Below are positions 18,394 to 29,655 of a stretch of DNA of 64,000 nt, in pieces; positions within the stretch are counted from its first letter, which is position 1; each line of letters opens with the position of its first letter. The DNA lies in contig AP025069.1 of assembly GCA_036186865.1 (NCBI GenBank), positions 23,541,382 through 23,605,381 on the forward strand. The letters run 5' to 3'. The notes under the pieces were generated by a model. It was not told the origin of the DNA and searched no databases. It saw only the letters and a program-made list of their open reading frames with translations. The stretch comes from Eustoma russellianum (taxonomy: Eukaryota > Streptophyta > Magnoliopsida > Gentianales > Gentianaceae). Position numbers and translations under genes: made by a program.

Positions 18394-19905
18394 TGCTGAG
18401 AAAAAGAGTTTGAGTGATTCACAAAATGCATGATTTAAATAACGTGTGTTAAAGAAATGCATGACACAATTTATTGCTTGACACATTTTTGCGACAAACT
18501 TGCCTTATATACTTTATATATAATGTTGCCATACTAACAAGCCATGAAGCATTAAAGCTTACATCAAATGGCAAACATTTGTTGTGTTTGAACTATTTTC
18601 GGGTGCCGCCATTAATGAACTAAACTAGTTCATTAAGTGAAGTACTTAGTTAAATGAACTAAGTAGTTCATTAAATGGAGATATATTTGGAAAAGGCATG
18701 ATGGCAACAAATTGAAGAATGGAAAGTCAACCTTATATATATATATTTGTATTTTTGATCAAAAGCACAATAGACATATATTCCGACGTACTACCGACTT
18801 GTTACATATATTACGAACATACGTCAACATCATACCATTATACTTACCTCATATTTATGAGAATATTCAGGTCTTATATCAAATGATATAAGTCATGATG
18901 ATGACAAAATTATTACGACACCTTACAAAGTTCTAAACCAAAAATTGTCGTATCGGGTGACAACCGAAACTTCGCCAATGTGTCACGTACTTGCCATATA
19001 TAGATGGCCAGCCCCTACACTTCAAAAATGGCCACAAATTTCGTGGCTTACATGGTACACTCAGCCATAAAATCATTCCATGTTGGCACACACAAATCAC
19101 CCCCAATTAAAGCCAAATTGTGGAGATTCCAAATTCACTTTTTAAGCACATGTTGGCGCCACTTTAATCAGCCACTAGAGCTGAATATTCAAGTTATTTT
19201 ATGTATATTATGTGTGACATAATATATATAACATGTGCAAAAATTTTGAATTTAATCGGAGAAAAATCGCATAATCGACAAAAGTCGAAAATACGGTTTT
19301 CTACGAACATAACACATGGAACGTTTTTGGCATGGCATGTAACATGTATCTACACACTTTTTACATATTCAAGACATATTAAAGTGTTCTAGAATATTCA
19401 AATTAGGGCTGATTGGAATTTACCATATATGTGTAATTATTGTACATTATTTGACAAAGCTTACTAAAGTAAAATTTCAGCACATGCACATTGGTTCTAC
19501 ACATAATTCTCGGCTATGATGGAGCCTGGATGAAACTTATTTGGCACTTATTTGGCACTTTAAATTGTGAAAAATAAGCCACACATGATTGGTGACATTG
19601 AAGAAGGAAACACATAAGGAAACAATTCAAAATACAACACATGCTGAAATTTCAGCACATGTTGCTTTTTATGGCCAAATTTCAGCATTATTTTGTCTTC
19701 AATTTGAGTCCAAAATTGAAGGGATTGAATGGTAATTGTTTGGTAATATTTTGAATAATTTTTGGCACATGTTTTGTAAGTTTATTTCAGATTTTACATC
19801 TCACTAAAGAATGCCAAGTTGGACCAATCATCAAGCGACAAGTAAGCAAAGCTAAGTCATCCATCCAATCATGTTGTGCCAAATGAGCAAGATGGTGTCG
19901 TATCT
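18394..19905 (+). repeat. Sirevirus LTR B, 5' segment
   Basis: Starts TGCTGAG (TGTTGAG in LTR A) at 18394, contains the TTAATGAACTA/TAGTTCATTAA hairpin at 18612-18636 and TATATAGA at 18997-19004, and stops at TATCT (19901-19905), where G2 inserted. The short frame at 19004-19222 recurs in other LTR copies but sits just after the TATA box and is not supported as a gene. Confidence 0.88.
18997..19004 (+). promoter_or_regulatory. LTR B TATA box
   Basis: TATATAGA in the same context as in LTR A and LTR C, with CACGTACTTGCCA upstream. Confidence 0.7.
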
Positions 19906-20086
19906 TGTTACACCCCAGAAATTTTCGAGTTAGCCGTTAAGGGATAATTTAAAACTAGAGTAGCCGTTGGGTGTAACGACCCCTCGGAATTAAATTAATC
20001 ATTGCGAATCGTTTTGTTCAAGTGATCCATAATCTTAAAGAGGTATTAAATTTATATATAAGATAAATAAAGGGTGGCAGGAAATA

Positions 20087-20087
20087 A

Positions 20088-20125
<38 letters not shown>

Positions 20126-20166
20126 CAACAACAACAACAACAACAATAATAATAATAATAATAATA
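20087..20166. repeat. AAT/AAC triplet microsatellite
   Basis: A run of AAT units, then AAC units, then AAT units. The matching place in the 3' LTR (about 25966-25995) has only a short AAT run, so this site changed length after or during insertion. Confidence 0.9.
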
Positions 20167-20483
20167 GAAGAAAAATGATAAATAAGTAAATAAACTTTTA
20201 AAGAAAAAAGGAGGAGGGACGGTTGGAAAAAAAGATTAAAAAAAAGAAAATTTAGATAAGAGATAATAGGTGACGAGAGGTGAGGGAGAAAAAAATAAAT
20301 AATAAAAAAAATTAATAATAAACAAATAAACAAGTAAAGCAAAGATAAAATATAGGAAAAGGTAATGGGTGTCGCAGGTGATAAAGTGGAAAAGAAAAAA
20401 AATAAAATAAAATAAAGGAGAGGGCTTCCGACGTGGGTAGTGGGGTAACAAACCTCCAAAATTTTTGCTCTTTCCATTATCCC

Positions 20484-20490
20484 TATAAAC
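20484..20490 (+). promoter_or_regulatory. G2 5' LTR TATA box
   Basis: CCCTATAAACTA, conserved at 26321-26327 in the 3' LTR. It is the best TATA-like candidate in the LTR; the start site is unknown. Confidence 0.45.
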
Positions 20491-22642
20491 TACCCTTTTA
20501 ATTCTCTGCCAAGGAGTGAAAACTGAAAGCAGTAAACAAAGGAAAAAAAAAGGGGGACAGAGGCAGGCACTGGGAAGGAGAGGGAAAGGAGAAGAAGAAA
20601 ATTGTCCCCAATCTGTTAAAAAGTATAGTTGCCGCAATCGAGGTAGGTTCCGTTTTCCCCCTCCAATTGGTACAAATTCAAGCATGTTTTGGTGATACAT
20701 TATGTGTTTATTGTTTTTAATTGTTGAAATCTATACTATGTTGCTTAATCTGTGAAAAGCATGAGTTTTGATTACTGTGTAATTCCTTTGATTACTGTGT
20801 AATGCGTTTAATGATTGTGGAATGCGTATGTTGTATTGCGTGACTTGGATTTTATTTTAGGGAAAAATTTGATAATCAAAATGGTAAAACTGCAGCATGA
20901 TTAGAGATTTTCATTTTTGTTTTGACCTTAGATTAGGTCCCCATAGACTGGAAATAGGCGAAAATATAGCTCGGGGTCGAAAAAGGTCGCCGGAGACCGC
21001 CGGTGCGCCACACGCGCCGCCCGAAGCGGCCGCGAGTGGCTGCACGCGCCTCTGTTATTCCAGGCGATGGAATTTGCGTTATTTTTTTAAAAAAATTTGT
21101 TTAAAATACAGAAAAAGGCCGAAGGCCCTGATTGCTGGACAAGGTAGCCTTAACGGGCCGGCTGCACTGGTAGCAGTCCTCGCCCAAACCTTTTATATAT
21201 TAAAAAAAAGGGCTGGCAGCTTAGCGGACCGGGCCGAATAGCCAACGGACCGGACCAGCTGGTGCCGACCCAATTAGCTGTATAGTAAAGAAAAACAAAT
21301 CTGGCGCCAGACCAGCCATCGCGGGCCGGTCCTACGCATGTGGAGCAGACCGAGTTGGCTGGAGGAAAGAGGCCAGCCCACTATAATTATAATTAATAAA
21401 TAAATTCTGAATTTCTGGATTTTGTTATAAATGTTATTAATTAATTTAAAATAATATTAAGTCTAGGAAAAATATAAATAAATATCAGAAAAATCTAAAT
21501 AAATTCCTGAAATTATAAAATGCTGAAATCAAATAGTTTTCACTAAATTTCAGTAGTTGTGATAATTTATTTAATTTAAATAATTATGTAATAACTATAA
21601 ATAAATTAAGAAAAAATGAGAAAAAATATAGGAAATGCACAATAAATGTATACAAGCTATGGAATAATAAGTTTAACCTCAAACAACAATAAATCATTGT
21701 TTGGATAATAAATGAACCTAGATTTGAGTACCGGAGGATGGTGAGGATGGGCCAGGGGCCTCAGGCGATCATTAAATGAACCTAGATTTGAGTGCCGGAG
21801 GATGGTGAGGATGGGCAGGGGCCTCAGGCAATTGTGTTGTTTGCATTCATGGCACGTGCATTGCATGATGGTGGGTCGTGACGTACGGGTCATGGGCACT
21901 CAGGATGGTTTACGGTGGCGGGGCCAAGTACACTCAGGATGGTGACTGTGGGTGGGTACGACCCACAGCCACTTAGTAGGTCCCCGGATCGTGCATTGCA
22001 TGGCGGAGATATCGGCATTCTGTGTGACATGACTTTGTTGCGTGTGACATGCATAGTAGGACATGCATCACGATGTTGCGCATTCTTTATCTGGAGTGAA
22101 TTACCTTTCCGCATTCTTTCATATGCTTATGTGATATCATGTTATGTGTTATGTGCTATATCATTTTTTTATGCTCGTCTTTTGTACTAGTTGGAGGCAG
22201 GTGCCTACTGGGTGATTTCCCGTCACTCACCCCTACTTCCCCCCCCCCACCAGGTGAACACGAGGAAGCGTACGACTATATCTTTGCTGAGGGCGGGGCT
22301 GACACGGTAGTATGAGCATACTGACGGTCGCACCTAGGATACGAGGAGACCTTGCGACGGTCCGTTATTAGTTCATTGGGGTTTCCATCAGACATCACCT
22401 TATATAGTTCAATAAACTCTAGATGTTAGCACGTTGACGTTCTTGTTATATCTTATTTATTATTCTACTGAGGATTTTCTTTATCAAGAAAACTTTACGT
22501 TATTGTATTTCGTTTCCGCGCAAAAAATTTCTACGTCTTTTCAGACATGTTAGAAATTGATTCGACGCTTTGTATTCTCCTTAGTGAGATACGGCTGGCG
22601 CACTGTTCCCAATGCTAGGGTTCGGGAGCGGGGCGCTACAGG

Positions 22643-22655
22643 TGGTATCAGAGCT
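22643..22655 (+). promoter_or_regulatory. G2 primer binding site
   Basis: TGGTATCAGAGCT, two bases after the 5' LTR, complementary to initiator tRNA-Met. Confidence 0.9.
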
Positions 22656-23560
22656 GAGGCTTCAGATCAGCCTCGGGAACGTAGGATTAACTAGATCACC
22701 TAGACGTAAGCTATGATCTCTTTCTAGAAATGACAAATATACCCCTAATAAATGAAGTAGACCTAAGTTATGATCGGGTTATGGGAGGTGTGTGCCGTTG
22801 GTGAGCTTTCTCTATTTAATTATCGTTGAACCCCAAACCTTCGCATGAGCCTCAAAAAGGCTCGAATCCATCAATCACTCCCGTCCGAATTCTCATCAAG
22901 GTTAGCACGGGATCCAGGAAAATATCATTGTGTCGTGAATAATCTGGCAAAGGAGGCAACGGCGGTTGTGGTAACGACCACTAGGATCAGGGGGCCATTC
23001 TACAGGCATTAGCTGACACCATGGCCACCACTTTAGCGCAATAGCGGCAGTAGCAGTTGAACCAGCGGCTTCCGCCGCTGCCACCACCAGACCTGAGGTT
23101 CTACTACATGGAAATGCAGGACGTCCGGAATCTGAGGTTATAAGGACCCTTCACCAGGGAGGCATAAATATGGGACATGGCCGCTAATAATCACAAGATC
23201 GCTCGCAACGGAAGTATAGCCGTAGAGGAGTGCATGGCGACCGCTGCCACCATGTGCTCATTGTTGACGCCACATTTGGGTCAGTGTGGGGGAATTATGC
23301 AAGGATGAGTGCGACAACCAGGACGTTTTACGAGAAAGGACACTGAGCAGAGGCCGGCACAACCATCAGAACAGAATCAGGAATAGTACACAGAAGCAAG
23401 GTCAGTGCCCAGATCCCCGTGATGACTGATGCGAACATCGGGGAGGATGGCGACGTCATATCAGAGTTCAACTGCTGTCGACCAGGTACCAATGACTCAT
23501 CATCAGTACAGAGGACGTTAGTCAGAGATAAATGATCAGAGTTGCACAGTGGAAGCGTGA
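22656..23560 (+). pseudogene. G2 leader and decayed gag
   Basis: No open frame survives. Around 22980-23100 one frame reads ILQALADTMATTLAQ, a stop, and then NQRLPPLPPPDLRF, typical of the glutamine- and proline-rich N-terminus of chromovirus Gag. Downstream only scattered similarity is seen, with many stops. I cannot place a zinc knuckle with confidence. Confidence 0.5.
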
Positions 23561-23815
23561 CTTCCTTAAGTCACGTAAGTTCAGAAGAGTGAACCTCAGT
23601 GGAGCTAAAGAAGATTAAGGATATCGCTGAGTGGCACTGACCGACCAAGGTGACTGAACTAAGGAGTTCTCTTGGTTTGGCCAGCTGCTATATGGAATTC
23701 GTTTAAGGTTTTTTGTCAATACTGGTGTCCCTGAGCAGACGAAAGCATAAAAGGCAAAGTTCGAGTGGACAATTGATATCAACAAAGACATCAACAAAGC
23801 TTCGCCGAGCCAAAA
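23561..23815 (+). pseudogene. G2 reverse transcriptase remnant
   Basis: One frame near 23630-23710 reads PTKVTELRSSLGLASCYMEF, the conserved C-terminal part of gypsy RT just before RNase H. KFEWT follows near 23757 in another frame. Between gag and this point most of pol is missing. The remnant ends at an A-run near 23811. Confidence 0.7.
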
Positions 23816-25020
23816 AAAGGTAATAATAATAAAAATTTAAACACAAGACCGTAATACACAACGTTGCTAATTGACTATAAATACACGCACTGATTAACAA
23901 AACATACTTGAACGACATATTCCCACTTATCAACCACGTACTACAACATTAACATACAAAATCCAGCATAATTACGCCAAGAGATATAACCAGTAAAAAA
24001 AGATACCATATAACCTAATGAACTATAAATAAACAACGACATAAGTCAACAATATGTATATTTACACACACGCACACATATACATGCACATACCTAAATA
24101 TATACACATATACATATACATACAAAGCGGCCAACATGAAAACACGAAGTAATTGGTAAAAGCTCACTATATATATACACATAATACGATAGCAACATAG
24201 GAGTAGCGAACATGTAAAAGATATACGATAAGTCAGGATTATACGTAAACGTTAAGTTGTTAAAAAAACCACACACACAAAACCAAACCAAACAGCACTG
24301 AGTCTATTGCAACAACAAAGAAACATATAGATAAATACAATTTGTTACCACATTAATAATATAACATAAATAATTCAATTTACGAAAACATACAAATAGA
24401 TACATGAAACAAAAGTAATTATACGATGTCACGTAAATATGCATAGGTATGCACACAACTATATCAATGACACCACGACATAACCAATACAACAAAACTG
24501 TAATAAACATCATGACATATAACGACAACAAACAACAGAATTACAAAGAATACAGTAACACAAATACTTTTTATACAAGACATGGATTACGATACAGCAT
24601 AGTATAGATTAAAGTATAAATAACTTAATAATATGACCTATACAAAAAAAGAGGTTCAAAAAAAATTATACTTGAACACCCAAGTAAATTATATATCTAA
24701 ATTATGGTAAAATCTATGTATTTATGCATTTTCTTCGAAATAATATATACAACGACATTTATACAACAATAAAACAAGCTAGTACGAGAAATATAGAGAA
24801 CCGGTAAACAAAAATTATTAACGACTAACATAAGTACAACAAGAGAGATCACGACAAACAAAGACTAAAATGATTGCGCACAGCATGTGTACGACTTAAA
24901 ACTCAACTAATATACGATATAAATATAATACACGTGACAAACTGCAGATAACGGTGGTGAATTCATTTGCTACATTTGATACATAAGTCATACATGCGCA
25001 TGACATAAGGATACACAACA

Positions 25021-25065
<45 letters not shown>

Positions 25066-25135
25066 AAACATGTTCAAACAAATTAACCATTAAAATGATG
25101 CACATATTAAAACTCGCGTATGCCGATGTATACAA
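23816..25135. other. AT-rich block of unknown origin inside G2
   Basis: About 1.3 kb of AT- and CA-rich DNA, with a 42-base TA run at 25021-25062, lies between the RT and integrase remnants. It has no credible coding frame and resembles no other part of the window. Its composition differs sharply from the flanking pol remnants. It could be a captured or inserted segment or a decayed spacer; no terminal repeats were recognised. Confidence 0.6.
25021..25062. repeat. TA microsatellite
   Basis: About 20 uninterrupted TA units. Confidence 0.9.
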
Positions 25136-25729
25136 TGGACGGAGCTACGTTTGAGCATTGTATTTCGTCCTCCGACCGATGATCATTCAGAGAAGACGAT
25201 ACAGACGTTGGAGGGCATGATGAGGGCTTGCGCCATTGACTTCAAGTGGAACTGGGATGGTAGGACCAAGTTGATTGAGTTCTCCTACAACAACAGCTAC
25301 CATAGCGCCATCGGCATGACACCATTTGAGGCGCTCTATGGGCGCAAGTGTAGATCCCCTATCCGTTGGATTGAATGATAAGCTGAGGCCTTGGTATATT
25401 GGTCCTACGAGGTGCTCGAAAGGATTGGTTCGTTAGCTTATCTTTTCGAAATACCTCCGGCACTAGCTCAAGTACACAATGTATTTCATGTCTCAGCTGA
25501 GAAGGGATGTTTCGGATCAGAGCTATGTACTAGACGCACCGCCTTGAAGAGTAGACCGAATACATCATATGAGGAGACTTCTGCTCAGATCATAGATCGC
25601 AAAGATCAAAAGCTAGGAAGAAGAATCATTCCGTATGTCAAGGTGCAGTGGAACAACCATAAGGAAAACGAAGCGACATGGGAGCTAGAAGATAAGATGC
25701 GGGAAAGCTACCCCGGTCTTTTTAAATAA
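25136..25729 (+). pseudogene. G2 integrase C-terminus and chromodomain-like tail
   Basis: A single frame with two adjacent stops (near 25376-25381). The first part is the end of the integrase core (SEKTIQTLEGMMRACAIDF, then SYHSAIGMTPFEALYGRKCR). The second part has IPPALAQVHNVFHVS and a tail VKVQWNNHKENEATWELEDK ending MRESYPGLFK, the chromodomain-type C-terminus of chromovirus integrases. In the family this tail directs integration to heterochromatin. The protein is not functional: the N-terminal two thirds of integrase and its catalytic acids are absent. Confidence 0.85.
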
Positions 25730-25763
25730 GGTACGTCAAGTTTCGAGGACGAAACTTCTTGTA

Positions 25764-25775
25764 AGGTGGGTAGGA
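25764..25775 (+). promoter_or_regulatory. G2 polypurine tract
   Basis: AAGGTGGGTAGGA directly before TGTTATACCCC of the 3' LTR. It is interrupted by two T residues, so weaker than a clean tract. Confidence 0.7.
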
Positions 25776-28451
25776 TGTTATACCCCAGAAATTTTCGAGT
25801 TAGCCGTTAAGGGGTAATTTAAAACTAGAGTAGCCGTTGGGTGTAACGACCCCTCGGAATTAAATTAATCATTGCGAATCGTTTTGTTCAAGTGATCCAT
25901 AATCTTAAAGAGGTATTAAATTTATATATAAGATAAATAAAGGGTGGCAGGAAATAAAATGAAAACAATAATAATAATAATAATAATAATAATAGAATAA
26001 AAATGATAAATAAGTAAATAAACTTTTAAAGAAAAAAAGGAGGAGGGACGGTTGGGGAGAAAAAGATTAAAAAAAAGAAAATTTAGATAAGAGATAATAG
26101 GTGGCGAGAGGTGAGGGAGAAAAAAAATAAATAATAAAAAAAATTAATAATAAACAAATAAACAAGTAAAGCAAAGATAAAATATAGGAAAAGGTAATGG
26201 GTGTCGTAGGTGATAAAGTGGAAAAGAAAAAAAATAAAATAAAATAAAGGAGAGGGCTTCCAACGTGGGTAGTGGGGTAACAAACCCTCAAATTTTTGCT
26301 CTTGCTCTTTCCATTATCCCTATAAACTATCCTTTTAATTCTCTGCCAATGAGTGAAAACTGAAAGCAGTAAACAAAGGAAAAAAAAAGGGGGACAGAGG
26401 CAGGCAGCGGGAAGGAGAGGGAAAGGAAAAGAAGAAAACTGTCCCCAATGTGGTAAAGAGTATGAGTGTCCACAATCGAGGTAGGTTCCCTTTTCTTCCT
26501 CCAATTGGTACAAATTCAAGCATGTTTTGGTGATATATTATATGTTTATTGCTTTTAATTGTTGAAATGTATACTATGTTGCTTAATCTGTGAAAAGCAT
26601 GAGTTTTGATTACTGTAAAATGCCTTTGATTACTGTGTAATGCGTTTAATGATTATGGAATGCGTATGTTGTATTGCGTGACTTGGATTTGAATTTAGGG
26701 AAAAATTTGATAATCAAAATGGTAAAACTGCAGCATGATTAGAGATTTTCGTTTTTGTTTTGAACTTAGATTAGGTCCCCATAGACTGGAAATAGGCGAA
26801 AATATAGATCGAGGTCGAAAAATGGTCGCCGGAGACCGCCGGTGCGCCACACGCGCCGCCAGAAGCGGCCGCTCGTGGCTGCACGGGCCTCTGTTATTCC
26901 AGGAGCTGGAATTTGCGTTATTTTTTTAAAAAAAATTTGTTTAAAATACCAAAAAGGGCCGAAGGCCCTGATTGCTGGACAGGGTAGCCTTAACGGGCCG
27001 GTTGCACTGGTGGCAGTCCTGGCCCAAACCTGTTATATATTAAAAAAAAAAGGGCTGGCAGCTTAGCGGATCGGGCCGAATGGCCAACGGACCGGACCAG
27101 CTGGTGCCGGCCCAATTAGCTGTATAGTAAAAAAAAGCAAATCTGGCGCCAGATCAGCCATTGTAGGCCGGGCCTACGCATGTGGAGCGGACCGAGTTGG
27201 CTGGAGGAAAGAGGCCAGCCCACTATAATTATAATTAATAAATAAATTCTATATTTCTGGATTTTGTTATAAATATTATTAATTAATTTAAAATAATAAT
27301 AATTCTAGGAAAAATATAAATAAATATCAGAAAATTCTAAATAAATTCCAGAAATTATAAAATGCTGAAATTAAATTGTTTTCACTAAATTTCAGTAATT
27401 GCGATAATTTATTTAATTTGGATAATTATGTAATAAACAGAAATAAATTAAGAAAAAATGAGAAAAAAATATAGAAAATGCACAATAAATGTATACAAGC
27501 TATGGAATAATAAGTTTAACCTCAAACAACAATAAATCATTGTTCGGATAATAAATGAACCTAGATTTGAGTGCCGGAGGATGGTGAGGATGGGCTAGGG
27601 GCCTCAGGCGATCATTAAATGAACCTAGATTTGAGTGCCGGAGGATGGTGAGGATGGGCCAGGGGCCTCAGGCGATTGTGTTGTTTGCATTCATGGCACG
27701 TGCATTGCATGATGGTGGATCGTGATGTACGGGTCACGGGCGCTCAGGATGGTGTATGGTGGCAGGGCCAAGTACACTCAGGATGGTGACTGTGGGTGGG
27801 TACGACCCAAAGCCACTCAGTAGGTCCCGGGATCATGCATTGCATGGTGGAGATATCGGCACTCTGTGTGACATGACTTTGTTGCGTGTGACATGCATCA
27901 CGATGTTGCGCATTCTTTATCTGGAGTGAATTACCTTTCAGCATTCTTTCATATGCTTATATGATATCATGTTATGTGCTTTGTGCTATATCATTTTTGT
28001 ATGCTCGTCTTGTATTAGTTGGAGGCAGGTGCCTACTGGGTGATTTCCCGTCATTCATCCCTACTCCCCCCACCAGGTGAACACGAGGAAGCGTATGCCT
28101 ATATCTTTGCTGAGGACGGGGCTGACATGGTAGTATGGGCATACCTAGGATACGAGGAGACCTTGCAACGGTCCGTTATTAGTTTATTGGAGTTTCCATC
28201 AGACATCACCTTGTATAGTTTGATAAACTCTAGATGTTAGCACGTTGATGTTCTTGTTATATCTTATTTATTATTCTACTGAGGATTTTCTTTATGAAGA
28301 AAACTTTACGTTATTGTATTTCATTTCCGCGCAAAAAATTTCTACGTCTTTTCAGACATGTTGGAAATTAATTCGACGCTTTGTATTCTCTTTAGTGAGA
28401 TACGGCGGGCGCACTGTTCCCGATGCTAGGGTTCAGGAGCGGGGCGCTACG
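25776..28451 (+). repeat. G2 3' LTR
   Basis: 2676 bases, TGTTATACCCC to GGGGCGCTACG. It closely matches the 5' LTR, including the TATA-like site (26321-26327) and the tandem duplication near 27553-27675. The differences are mainly the shortened triplet microsatellite and scattered substitutions and small indels. The terminal A is changed to G. Confidence 0.92.
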
Positions 28452-29599
28452 TATCTACACAAGGCAATCTTCCAAGGGCATTAAAGAGAATTCTCAAGGA
28501 TGGAAGAGCCCTAAGGGGGGGCGGCCATGAGGTGATTAAAAAGAAGAGAAAAGAGCAAACAAAGTCAAGACAATTCTCATATTCTCTCAAGTGCAAAAAG
28601 TGTCTTCTACTTTCTTCTTGTACCTTTCTTTCTTCTTCTCTCCCAAGCCTATTGTTCTTATATTCAAATATAATGAATAGACTTTGTATAGACCACCATA
28701 CATGCTCATTGTTGTAAAAGGTTGATCAAGGTGTGATCAATCCTTCATTCATTCGGTGGTAGTGTTCGTGAAATGTGTGATTGCTTGTAACGTTTTTGAA
28801 AAAAGGTAGGAGTTGGTTCGTAACTCCAGAAACCATTTTGGTAAGGTGTTATTTTGTTTAGTGATAACTGAGGAAGGTGTCCTCGAAGACTGGAATAGGT
28901 TGTGTTAATCGAACCAGTATAAAATTCTCGGTGTTATTACTTTCAGCACTTTACTTTTGGTTTCCAGCACTTTGCATCGTTTTCATTGCATTAGTAAAAA
29001 TATCAAAAAACTTTCAAAAATTACCAAAATTTGCATAAACATAGCCACACCTCTTAAGTTTCATTTGGCGTAAGTTTTAACCCATTTGGACAAGTATAAG
29101 TCATTCAATTGTTAATAGCTCTCAGACTAGTGCAATCTGATTTTCAGACTTGCAATGGTTAAGAACTTGGACGTATTTGACATACTTCCCAAAAAAATTT
29201 CAAAACTATTTCAACCCATTTAAATACATATAGTAAAGGTTTTTCATTAAATTTTCAGACCCTTTGGAGCTACGGATTAATCGGAATAAATTTTTTAAAT
29301 CAGACTACTGTTTCTGGCAGATTTGCGCAATCTGACAACAAACAATTTTTCAAAGGGTTAGAGGTTGAATTTTGATCTGACATTTTTAGGAGATACTCAG
29401 AACATTTGAGACTACAATCTCTATGAATTTCAGAATTTTTGAAGGCCTGTAACCTAGTTTCTAAAACGTTGCAAAACAGAACCTGAAAACAGAAACTGTT
29501 TTCAGAAGTTGGGTTTTTGGGTCAAAACATTTTTAAAAACCAACTTTTCCGCACCCACTATTCAACCCCCCCTTCTAATGGTGCCTTACAGGTCCTACA
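28452..29599 (+). repeat. Sirevirus LTR B, 3' segment
   Basis: Resumes with the duplicated TATCT and ACACAAGGC, matching LTR C near 32366, and ends CCTACA at 29599. The same U5 landmarks as in LTR A and C are present (GTGTTCGTG, ACTGGAATAGGTTGTGTTAA). Confidence 0.88.
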
Positions 29600-29601
29600 A
29601 G

Positions 29602-29612
29602 TGGTATCAGAG
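29602..29612 (+). promoter_or_regulatory. Primer binding site of internal 2
   Basis: TGGTATCAGAG, two bases after LTR B. Confidence 0.85.
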
Positions 29613-29655
29613 TGCAGGCACACTCATGACAAGGAGATCCAACGATCTTAGTGAG

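Larger units (their letters stand above)
19906..22640 (+). repeat. G2 5' LTR
   Basis: 2735 bases from TGTTACACCCC to GGGGCGCTACA. It has a likely TATA box (TATAAAC, 20484-20490), a triplet microsatellite at about 20087-20166, a GC-rich block near 20980-21060, a tandem duplication of about 60 bases at about 21715-21830 (core GTGCCGGAGGATGGTGAGGA), and a hairpin CTGTGGGT/ACCCACAG at about 21946-21968. The 3' LTR matches it closely over its whole length. Confidence 0.92.
19906..28451 (+). mobile_element. Ty3/gypsy chromovirus G2, complete ends, decayed body
   Basis: An 8.5-kb element inserted into LTR B. It has 5' LTR (19906-22640), primer site (22643), decayed gag and RT, an AT-rich block, integrase with chromodomain-like tail, polypurine tract, and 3' LTR (25776-28451). 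The target duplication TATCT is at 19901-19905 and 28452-28456; the last LTR base is G instead of the expected A. The integrase C-terminus with a chromodomain-like segment supports the chromovirus Tekay/Del branch. Confidence 0.92.

Noticed and set aside
20052..20700. Phenylalanine/leucine-rich minus-strand frames, repeated at 26067-26523
   Set aside because: They arise from A-rich and triplet-repeat LTR sequence of G2 and lie across the likely promoter region; the copy in the 3' LTR is only LTR homology.
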